This document shows, in pieces, positions 17,647-24,788 of a stretch of DNA of 64,000 bases. The stretch is taken from the NCBI GenBank assembly GCA_965227335.1, contig CBDDFV010000008.1, positions 1 through 64,000 on the forward strand. The letters are read 5' to 3'. The translations under genes were made by a program, and so were the position numbers. The first letter of the stretch is position 1, and the number at the start of each line of letters is the position of its first letter. Below the pieces are notes generated by a model. That model saw only the letters and a program-made list of their open reading frames with translations. It ran no database searches and had not been told where the DNA came from. The DNA comes from CBDDFV01 sp965227335 (GTDB lineage: Bacteria; Planctomycetota; Phycisphaerae; Phycisphaerales; SM1A02).

Positions 17647-19836
17647 TCATTTCGCTCGCCGCCGCGCCCCGGATTTCGACGAGTTCAGGTATTTCGCCCA
17701 CCAGTCGAGGATCTCGTGGAGGCGGTGGATCCGCAGGTCGGGTGGTCCGCCGCGACTCATGCCGTGGCTCGTGCTCTGCGGGTACCGGACGAAGCGGGTC
17801 GGGACATTGAGCAGTTTGAGGGCGGAGAACACCTGTTCGGCCTGTTCGACGTTGCATCGGAGGTCGCCCTCGCTGTGGATGATCAGAGTGGGCGTCTTCG
17901 CGTTCCCGATGTACTTCATCGGACTCTGGTTCCACCGGGCTTCGGGTCGATCCCAGAAGTTCCCGGGGAAGTAGCGGTCGGGTTCGTCGACGAAGTCGCT
18001 GTTGCCGCCCATTGAGACGAGGTTGGAGACGCAGCGGTCGGTGATGGCGCCGGCGAAGACGCGGGTGTGGCCGATCGCCCAGTTCGTCATGTAGCCGCCG
18101 TAGCTGCCGCCCATGATTCCCATCCGCTTCGCGTCGATGTCCGGATGCTCCTGCATGAACTGCGTGACGGCCTGGATGTCGATCCAGTCGGCCCCGCCCC
18201 AGTTCCCGCGGATCGCCGCGCAGTGGTCGCGTCCGTAGCCCTTGCTCCCGCGCGGATTGGAGAACACCACCACGTAGCCCTGCGCCGCGAGGCACTGGAA
18301 TTCATGGAAGAACCCGACGCCGTACTGCGCGTGCGGGCCGCCGTGGATCTCGAGCACCGCGGGCCGCTTCCGTCCGCGTTTCGGCGCGCCGTCCGGCGGA
18401 TGCATCACCCAGGTGTGCACCCTGGTGTTGTCGGCGGTGGGGATCCAGTGCTCGGTGATCGGCGCGAGGGCGACCTCGCGTTCGAGCGTGCGATTGAACG
18501 CCGTCAGCATGGTCACCTGTTTGGCGTTCAGGTCCAGCACGCCGACCTCCGGCAGCGATGCGGCGTTTGTGCGGACGATCGCGGCCCGGTTCGTCCTGGA
18601 CGCCACGCCGCCCAGATCAATGTCGTGCTTCCCTGACGTGTGCCGCGTGATGGCGCCGCCCTTCGCCGGGATCGACGCCACGTGCGACTCGCCGTGCTTT
18701 CCGAACTTGACCACCAGCCGCTTGCTGTCTCCCGTCCAGCGGATCTTTGGTGCGAACGTCGCTTCCGCGGTGTCGGACAGCGTGATCGCCATCAGGCATT
18801 CGTCCGTATCGCCGGTCAGGCTGCGGGCGCCGCCCTTCTTCGCATCGGCGACCCACAGCTCCAGGTTCTCCACGGAGTAGATGGCGTCCTTGCCCTCTCG
18901 CCCGGCGAAAGCGATGTGCGCGCCGTCGGGCGACCACGCCACCGCATCCTTCGGACCCGCGGGGAGATCGGCGAGCGGTTTCGCCTTGCCGCTCTTCGGG
19001 TCGATGATCAGGATCTCGTCCTTCCACGGGCGGATCAGCGCCTTCGGATCGCGGTTCGTCGCGATCGCGATCTTCTTCCCGTCCGGCGAGAAATCGAAGG
19101 CGAAGAAGCCGAGGCGATCCTTCGCATAGAGTTCCCGGTGCTCGCCGCTCGCGGCGTCGACGAGCAGCAGCGCGTACCGCTGCCCGATGAAGTATCCGTC
19201 GCCGTCGAGCCGGTACCACCAGTCGTCGATCTCGCGGGGCGGGTCGCTGAGTCCCTTCTCCTTGCGCTCCTCGACCGCCTTCTTCGTCCACGCCGACGCC
19301 GTGGGACGGAACGCCAGCCCGAGGCGATCGCCGGCGGGGGACCATCGCACATCGCCGATCGCGCCCTCCGGCAGGTCGGTCAGAATCCGCGCTTCGCCGC
19401 CCGCCTCCAGGTCCAGCACCGCAATCTGCGAGCGACCCTTCTCCACCTCGCGCACGAAAGCGAGTCGGGAGCCGTCCGGCGACCAGCGCGGCGAACGGTC
19501 CTTCGCCTTGCCCGTGCCCCCGTCCGTCGTCAGCGGCTGCGGCGCCCCCTTGCCGTCCGCCGACGCCCGCCAGATCGTCGTCACGTAGTTGTTCTTCTCT
19601 CCGATGTGCTTGCGAACGAACGCGACCTGCGAGCCGTCCGGCGAGATGACTGGATCGCCGACGAACACGAAGCAGAGGAGATCCTCGGGCGTCATCAGAC
19701 GCTTCCGCCCGCCGCCGCCCGATCGCGACGCGGATTTCGTCTTCGCCCGGGCCGCGGTCTGCTTTGCGCGGCTGGCCTTCTTCGACTTCGACTTCGACTT
19801 CGTTGTCTTCTTCTTCGTGGCGGTCGCGGGGGGCAT
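17647..19836 (-). CDS. S9 family (prolyl oligopeptidase-type) peptidase, cytoplasmic, with Lys-rich N-terminus
   Basis: The chosen start (19836) gives 729 residues and is preceded by CAGGAG at good spacing; two in-frame starts 5' of it (GTG 19860, ATG 19854) lack one. There is no signal peptide. Residues 5-45 form a Lys/Ser/Thr/Ala-rich basic extension. A seven-bladed WD40-like propeller follows (repeated SPDG motifs, about 60-440), then an alpha/beta-hydrolase domain. The catalytic Ser578 lies in GGSYGGY, with Asp in HSEGDLRC and His in SHGMSR. Family members cleave short peptides, often as acylaminoacyl or dipeptidyl peptidases. The basic tail could bind nucleic acid or polyanions; this is inference. 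Confidence 0.9.
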   Translation of the reverse strand: MPPATATKKKTTKSKSKSKKASRAKQTAARAKTKSASRSGGGGRKRLMTPEDLLCFVFVGDPVISPDGSQVAFVRKHIGEKNNYVTTIWRASADGKGAPQPLTTDGGTGKAKDRSPRWSPDGSRLAFVREVEKGRSQIAVLDLEAGGEARILTDLPEGAIGDVRWSPAGDRLGLAFRPTASAWTKKAVEERKEKGLSDPPREIDDWWYRLDGDGYFIGQRYALLLVDAASGEHRELYAKDRLGFFAFDFSPDGKKIAIATNRDPKALIRPWKDEILIIDPKSGKAKPLADLPAGPKDAVAWSPDGAHIAFAGREGKDAIYSVENLELWVADAKKGGARSLTGDTDECLMAITLSDTAEATFAPKIRWTGDSKRLVVKFGKHGESHVASIPAKGGAITRHTSGKHDIDLGGVASRTNRAAIVRTNAASLPEVGVLDLNAKQVTMLTAFNRTLEREVALAPITEHWIPTADNTRVHTWVMHPPDGAPKRGRKRPAVLEIHGGPHAQYGVGFFHEFQCLAAQGYVVVFSNPRGSKGYGRDHCAAIRGNWGGADWIDIQAVTQFMQEHPDIDAKRMGIMGGSYGGYMTNWAIGHTRVFAGAITDRCVSNLVSMGGNSDFVDEPDRYFPGNFWDRPEARWNQSPMKYIGNAKTPTLIIHSEGDLRCNVEQAEQVFSALKLLNVPTRFVRYPQSTSHGMSRGGPPDLRIHRLHEILDWWAKYLNSSKSGARRRAK

Positions 19837-19934
19837 CGTGTGCTCCTGTTCCATCGCCACGGTTCGTCGGCGACGAGCCTGACATCCTACGGCGTTTCCC
19901 CTCGTGCGCCACCCTCGCCTGGTCGCCCCCGCGA

Positions 19935-19940
19935 TACCAT
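19935..19940 (+). promoter_or_regulatory. -10 box of a probable leaderless promoter (M20 gene)
   Basis: TACCAT ends 6 nt before the ATG at 19947 and no Shine-Dalgarno sequence intervenes. The arrangement matches other genes in the window. Confidence 0.45.
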
Positions 19941-19946
19941 GGCCCC

Positions 19947-21113
19947 ATGCCCGTCCTCAGCGCTGTCGCCCCCCGCGCCGATCCGGACGCTCTCGAGCGA
20001 CTCGTCGGCTTCAACACCGTGAGTGCGCGGCCCAATCGGCCGCTCCTCGAGGACCTCGTCGCGCAGCTCGATCAGCCCGGCGTCCGGCTCCGGATCGTGC
20101 CCGACGACGACCCCGGCAAGGGCTCGCTCATCGCCGTCATCGGCCCCGCGGACGTCGCCGGCGGCCTCACGCTCTGCGGCCACACCGACGTCGTGCCCGC
20201 CGAGGAGCCGGGCTGGAGCAGCGATCCGTTCACGCTCACGCAGCGGGGCGACGCGCTGCACGGACGCGGCGCCTGCGACATGAAGGGATTCGTCGCGGTG
20301 GCGGTCAACCGCTTCCTCGCCGCGAATCACGACGCCCTCCGCGCGCCGCTCGGCCTGCTCCTGACGTGCGACGAGGAGGTCGGCTCCGAGGGCCTGCGGC
20401 GGCTGCTCGAGAAGGTCGACCTGCGAGAGGAACTGCCCGGGCAGGTCCTCGTCGGCGAGCCGACCGGGCTTCAGGTCGTTCGGATGCACAAGGGGCATCT
20501 CAAGCTGCGGGTGATGCTGACCGGTCAGGCGGCGCATACGGGAACGCCGCACCTCGGACGCAACGCGATTCACGCCGCGCTGCCGGTGCTGAACGCCCTC
20601 GACGAACTTCGCCGGGCGTACGAGACCGTGCGTACGGATGCGAGCGACGCCTTCGCCGACACGCCGTATCCGGTGCTCAACGTCGCGATGATTCATGGCG
20701 GCGCGGCCCTCAACATCATCCCGGACCGGTGCGACCTCGGGGTCGGCGTGCGACTGCTGCCCGGCCAGGACAGCGATGACACGTTGCGGGAGATCACCGG
20801 CCGCGTCCATGCCGCCGCCCCCGACGCCGCGATCGAAGTCATCGGCGACAACCCGCCGTTTCTGCAGGACGAGGACGCCGCGATCGTGCGCGAGGTGATG
20901 GACGCGGCGGCGGTCTCCACGTCCGGGGCCGTTCCCTTCGCCAGCGACGCGGGGCTGCTCGCGCGAGCCGGATTCGAGTGCGTCCTGTGCGGCCCCGGCG
21001 ACATGAGCGTGGCCCACCAGGCCGACGAGTACATCACCCTCGATCAACTGGCCGGGGCCGGGGTCATGGTCGAACGATTGATCGAGGCGCGGTGCGGGGA
21101 GGGCGCGGCATGA
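19947..21113 (+). CDS. M20 family amidohydrolase (ArgE/DapE-like)
   Basis: This 388-residue zinc hydrolase of the acetylornithine deacetylase / succinyl-DAP desuccinylase family has metal-site segments LCGHTDVVP, GRGACDMKGF and TCDEEVGSEG. The dimerisation lid lies near residues 180-290. Family enzymes remove N-acyl groups from amino acids. The ATGA overlap with hutF makes an N-acylglutamate-type substrate plausible, since the hutF product is N-formylglutamate; classical ArgE activity is the alternative. The start ATG follows a TACCAT box directly, suggesting a leaderless message. Confidence 0.88.
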   Translation: MPVLSAVAPRADPDALERLVGFNTVSARPNRPLLEDLVAQLDQPGVRLRIVPDDDPGKGSLIAVIGPADVAGGLTLCGHTDVVPAEEPGWSSDPFTLTQRGDALHGRGACDMKGFVAVAVNRFLAANHDALRAPLGLLLTCDEEVGSEGLRRLLEKVDLREELPGQVLVGEPTGLQVVRMHKGHLKLRVMLTGQAAHTGTPHLGRNAIHAALPVLNALDELRRAYETVRTDASDAFADTPYPVLNVAMIHGGAALNIIPDRCDLGVGVRLLPGQDSDDTLREITGRVHAAAPDAAIEVIGDNPPFLQDEDAAIVREVMDAAAVSTSGAVPFASDAGLLARAGFECVLCGPGDMSVAHQADEYITLDQLAGAGVMVERLIEARCGEGAA

Positions 21114-22420
21114 CGACGCTTCTGGCCCCGGACCTCGCGTGGATCGACGGCCGGTTCCGGTCCGGGTGCGTCATTGAACACGACGACGCGGGACGGATCA
21201 CGGACGTGCGCACCAGCGTGCGGGACCCCCTGGCGACGGTGCGCACACTCGAGGGCGTCGCGCTGCTTCCCGGCTTCGTCAATGCGCACTCGCACGCTTT
21301 TCAGCGCGGGCTGCGGGGCTTCGGCGAATCCTTCCCGGCGGGGGCCGGATCGTTCTGGACGTGGCGGGAGGCGATGTACGGACTCGTCGATTCCCTCGAC
21401 GTGGAGAAGGCGTACCAGTGGAGCCGGCGGGCGTTCGAAGAGATGCTCGCCGCGGGGATGACGACGGTGGGGGAGTTTCATTACATTCACCACGAGTCGT
21501 CCGGCGCGGGGTTTCACCTGGACGACGCCGTGGTCGCCGCCGCGCAGGACACGGGGATCCGTCTCGTCCTGCTGCAGGCGATGTATGTCAACGGCGGGCT
21601 CGATGAGCAGGGGAACGTCGCGTTGTTGTCGGGCGGCCAGACGCGATTCAATACGGTTGATCTCGACACCTACTGGACCCAGTTCGATTCGCTGATGGCG
21701 AAGGTGGACGGCGATCGCATCCGGCTGGGCGTGGTGGCGCATTCGATTCGAGCGGTCCCGCCGCCGATGATCGCCGAACTGAAGCGTGGGGCGAACGCGC
21801 GGGGGTGCGTGTTTCACATGCACGTGGAGGAGCAGCCGGCGGAGATCGCGGCCTGCCGCGCGGCGTACGGTCGCGCCCCGATGCGGGTCCTCCTCGACGA
21901 GGTTGTTGTCGACGATCACTTCACCGCCGTCCACTGCACCCATACGGACCCGGCGGACATGGCGGCGTGGCTCGACCGTGGCGGGCGGGTGTGCATCTGT
22001 CCGTTGACGGAGGCGAATCTTGGCGACGGCGTCGCGGATCTGCCCGCGATGCTGACGCGGTCGGATGCGGTCAACGTCGGCAGCGACTCGAACGCGCGGA
22101 TCTCGATGCTGGAGGAGCTGCGCTGGCTCGAGTACGTGCAACGGGTCACGCGGGAGAAGCGGGGCGTGTGCGTGGACGACGAAGGGCGGATGGCGCCGAC
22201 GCTCATGGACATCGGCACGATCAACGGCGCGCTCGCGCTCGGCGTGAACGCCGGACGAATCGCCGCGGGGCAATTGGCCGACTTCGCGCTGATCGATCTC
22301 AACGCGCCGGGCCTGATCGGCTGGACGCCCGAAACGCTGGCCGAGGCGTTGATCTGCGGCGGCGATGCACGGGCGATCCGGGGGACGATGGTGGGCGGGC
22401 GGTCCGTCTTCGGGCGATGA
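21110..22420 (+). CDS. hutF: Formimidoylglutamate deiminase (amidohydrolase)
   Basis: This 436-residue metal-dependent amidohydrolase fits HutF, which converts N-formimino-glutamate to N-formylglutamate plus ammonia in histidine catabolism. Visible elements are NAHSHAFQRGLRG (metal His pair), the FHMHVEEQ segment, the TAVHCTHT loop and GSDSN near residue 325. The start overlaps the M20 stop codon (ATGA). No other hut gene is in the window. A close cytosine/adenosine deaminase-like function is the main alternative. The stop codon overlaps the start of a tiny dockerin-like ORF. Confidence 0.85.
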   Translation: MTTLLAPDLAWIDGRFRSGCVIEHDDAGRITDVRTSVRDPLATVRTLEGVALLPGFVNAHSHAFQRGLRGFGESFPAGAGSFWTWREAMYGLVDSLDVEKAYQWSRRAFEEMLAAGMTTVGEFHYIHHESSGAGFHLDDAVVAAAQDTGIRLVLLQAMYVNGGLDEQGNVALLSGGQTRFNTVDLDTYWTQFDSLMAKVDGDRIRLGVVAHSIRAVPPPMIAELKRGANARGCVFHMHVEEQPAEIAACRAAYGRAPMRVLLDEVVVDDHFTAVHCTHTDPADMAAWLDRGGRVCICPLTEANLGDGVADLPAMLTRSDAVNVGSDSNARISMLEELRWLEYVQRVTREKRGVCVDDEGRMAPTLMDIGTINGALALGVNAGRIAAGQLADFALIDLNAPGLIGWTPETLAEALICGGDARAIRGTMVGGRSVFGR

Positions 22421-22539
22421 ATCATTGCATTGGCGACTGGGGGTGTCGGGGCGTCTGCCCCGGAGACGCCGACGACAACGGCGTGGTCGACGCCGCGGAC
22501 CTCGCCAAACTGCTCGGCGACTGGGGTCTGTGTGAATGA
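22417..22539 (+). CDS. Orphan 40-residue dockerin-like ORF
   Basis: ATGA overlap joins this 41-codon frame to the hutF stop. The product is a short Cys-containing start (NHCIGDWGCRGVCPG) followed by a single EF-hand-like module, DADDNGVVDAADLAKLLGDWG, the same module that ends several secreted proteins here. There is no signal peptide, so by itself it would stay in the cytoplasm. It could be the remnant of a deleted secreted gene, a real micro-protein, or a piece read through by frameshift from hutF. The motif conservation makes chance unlikely. Confidence 0.55.
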   Translation: MNHCIGDWGCRGVCPGDADDNGVVDAADLAKLLGDWGLCE

Positions 22540-22552
22540 TCCAGGCTCCACA

Positions 22553-22587
22553 GACAACGCCGCGACCTCCCGATCGCGGCGTCTGTC
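22553..22587 (+). terminator. Terminator-like hairpin after hutF
   Basis: ACGCCGCGA (57-65) pairs with TCGCGGCGT (74-82), and an outer GACA/TGTC extends the stem across one bulged base. It lies between the mini-ORF and the convergent tRNA-Met gene. There is no long T tract, so efficiency is uncertain. Confidence 0.6.
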
Positions 22588-22597
22588 CTGCTTCAAA

Positions 22598-22671
22598 TGC
22601 CGATAGGTGGACTCGAACCACCGACCTGAGGTTTATGAATCCTCCGCTCTAACCAGCTGAGCTATATCGGC
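22598..22671 (-). tRNA. tRNA-Met (CAU anticodon)
   Basis: The 74-nt cloverleaf has acceptor GCCGATA/TATCGGC, a D arm, anticodon loop TTCATAA (anticodon CAU) and TTCGAGT in the T loop. CCA is not encoded. The A31/A39 pair in the anticodon stem is mismatched. It is most like elongator tRNA-Met; a lysidine-modified tRNA-Ile2 cannot be excluded from the anticodon alone. Confidence 0.92.
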
Positions 22672-22741
22672 GTGAACGCTGCAGTCTACGCGGCCAGCGG
22701 CGGCGGTCAAGGGGGCTCACCGACCCGTTCCGGCCGCCGCC

Positions 22742-24625
22742 TCAGCTCGCCTGCAGGGCGCCGCGCGGCGAGGCGCCGGACGCGCCGGTCCCGCCCGTCC
22801 CGGCCGAGGCTGGTCGGATCCATCGGTCAGCGATCTCCGCGGCCTTGAGCGTGGGGTTGGCCCGCTGGATCGCCGCCGCGATCAGGCCCATGAACATCGG
22901 CTGCGGGTGCAGCGGCCGGCTGGTCAGTTCCGGGTGATACTGGGCGGCGATGAAGTACGGATGAACGTCGGTCGGCAGTTCGAGGACCTGCATGATCGGC
23001 TGCTTCGGATGCCGGCCGGAGAACACCAGTCCCGCCGCCTCGAGTCGCTCGATGTATTTCGGCTCCACTTCGAAGCGGTGTCGGAAGCGTTCGCGGACGG
23101 AGGTCTTGCCGCCGTAGAGAAACGAGGCGAGGGAGTCGCGGGTGAGGGCGACGTCCTGCGCCCCGAGACGCATGGTGCCGCCGAGACCCTCGATCCTCTT
23201 CTGCTCGGGAAGCTCCGCGATCACCGGGTCCGCCGCGTTGGATTCGAACTCGGTCGAGTTGGCGTGTTCGAGCCCGACGACGTGCCGCGCGTACTCGATC
23301 ACCGCCATCTGGAAGCCGAGGCAGATGCCGAGGTAGGGGATCCCCGCCTGTCGGACCTGGTGGACGCAGGCGATCTTGCCCTCCGTGCCCCGCTGTCCGA
23401 ACCCGCCGGGAACGATCACGCCGTGGATCTCGTCCGCGGGCAGGTACGCGTCGACGTTGGCGAGCGAGATCTCCGAGGTGTCGATCCACCGAACGTCGAC
23501 GTCCGCGGACAGGGCGGTCGCGGCGTGCTCGATGGCCTTGTCGATCGAGGCGTAGGCGTCGCGGAGCGCGGCGTATTTGCCGGTGATCCCCAGCGTCACC
23601 TGGTGCTTGCGCGGCGTGTCGATGCGCGTCGTGAAGGTCGCCCACCGCCGACGCTCCCGATCCTCCATCGCCGGCTGCACCCGGTTGTGCAGGTTCAGGA
23701 TCGAGAGAATCTCGCGGTCGAGTCCCTCCCGCCACATCGCCTCGGGGATCGTGTAGATCGACGCCCGGTCGTGCATCGAGAACACCCGGCCCATCGGCAC
23801 GTTCGAGAACATCGCGATCTTCTGACGCACCGTCTCCGTCACGGAGTTGCCGGCGCGGCACGCGAGGATGTGCGGCTGGATGCCCGCCTCCATCAGCCGC
23901 TTGATGCCGAGTTGGGCGGCCTTCGACTTCTGTTCGCCGAGGATCTGCGGCTCCAGCACGTACGTCAGGGCGACGAAGCACGTGGAATCCGGCCCCTCCT
24001 CGAAGGCGAGTTCACGAAGGGCTTCGATGTAGAACCCGTTCTCGTAGTCGCCGACCGTGCCGCCGACCTCGATGAACACCACGTCGACGGGGCCGCCGTC
24101 CGGTCCGCCCGTCATCGCGAGTTCACGGATCCGCCGCTTCACCTCGCCGGTGACGTGGGGGATCATCTGGACGTCGCGGCCGAGATACCCGCCCTTGCGT
24201 TCACGTTCCAGGATCTCGGTGAAGATCTGGCCGGAGGTGACGAAGTTCTGCTTCGAGAGGTCCTGGTCGAGCATCCGCTCGTAGGTGCCGAGGTCCATGT
24301 CGCACTCGGTGCCGTCGTCGAGCACGAAGACCTCGCCGTGGCGATAGGGGTTCAGCGTCCCGGAGTCGATGTTGAGGTACCCCTCCATCTTGATGGGGGC
24401 GACGGAGAGCCCCTTGTCCTTCAGCAGCTTCGCGACGGAGGAGCTGAAGATGCCCTTGCCGAGTCCCGACATGACCGTTCCCACCACGACGACGTACTTA
24501 TGTCGTCCCGGCGTGTAGCCGGGCGGGGCGGGGGAGTAGAACTCGGTGGCTTCATCCGAAGGGCCGAACTGCGCGAGGAAGCTCGACGGGTCGGCGGACG
24601 ACGGGTCGGACGGTTGGATGGGCAT
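22742..24625 (-). CDS. pyrG: CTP synthase
   Basis: This 627-residue enzyme aminates UTP to CTP using glutamine. The synthetase domain contains a P-loop written GTVMSGLGKG and the metal/UTP region HGEVFVLDDGTECDMDLG. The glutaminase domain has the nucleophile Cys in GICLGFQ and the His/Glu pair in YHPE. It is longer than the usual ~540 because of a ~42-residue N-terminal extension and an Ala/Gly-rich tail. Several normally invariant stretches differ from the common form (see findings), so it belongs to a divergent lineage. The ATG at 24625 is fixed by a strong promoter ending 5 nt upstream. Confidence 0.93.
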   Translation of the reverse strand: MPIQPSDPSSADPSSFLAQFGPSDEATEFYSPAPPGYTPGRHKYVVVVGTVMSGLGKGIFSSSVAKLLKDKGLSVAPIKMEGYLNIDSGTLNPYRHGEVFVLDDGTECDMDLGTYERMLDQDLSKQNFVTSGQIFTEILERERKGGYLGRDVQMIPHVTGEVKRRIRELAMTGGPDGGPVDVVFIEVGGTVGDYENGFYIEALRELAFEEGPDSTCFVALTYVLEPQILGEQKSKAAQLGIKRLMEAGIQPHILACRAGNSVTETVRQKIAMFSNVPMGRVFSMHDRASIYTIPEAMWREGLDREILSILNLHNRVQPAMEDRERRRWATFTTRIDTPRKHQVTLGITGKYAALRDAYASIDKAIEHAATALSADVDVRWIDTSEISLANVDAYLPADEIHGVIVPGGFGQRGTEGKIACVHQVRQAGIPYLGICLGFQMAVIEYARHVVGLEHANSTEFESNAADPVIAELPEQKRIEGLGGTMRLGAQDVALTRDSLASFLYGGKTSVRERFRHRFEVEPKYIERLEAAGLVFSGRHPKQPIMQVLELPTDVHPYFIAAQYHPELTSRPLHPQPMFMGLIAAAIQRANPTLKAAEIADRWIRPASAGTGGTGASGASPRGALQAS

Positions 24626-24630
24626 TCCCA

Positions 24631-24658
24631 ACTGTACCACGGCGGAGATTCGTGTCAA
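24631..24658 (-). promoter_or_regulatory. Sigma-70-type promoter of pyrG, leaderless
   Basis: On the minus strand a perfect -35 TTGACA (24658-24653), a 16-nt spacer and -10 TACAGT (24636-24631) are followed after only 5 nt by the pyrG ATG. Transcription should therefore start at the start codon. This is the clearest promoter in the window. Confidence 0.75.
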
Positions 24659-24788
24659 TTCGACCCGACCGGCGCCCGCCCCGCAGCCCCGGCGAGCCAC
24701 CGCGGTATCCTTGTCGAGCCGGATCCGACACGCTCGGCCGTCGGACGCCGCGCCGTCTTCTCCCCCTCGCAGATGTGTGTGCCCTCTC

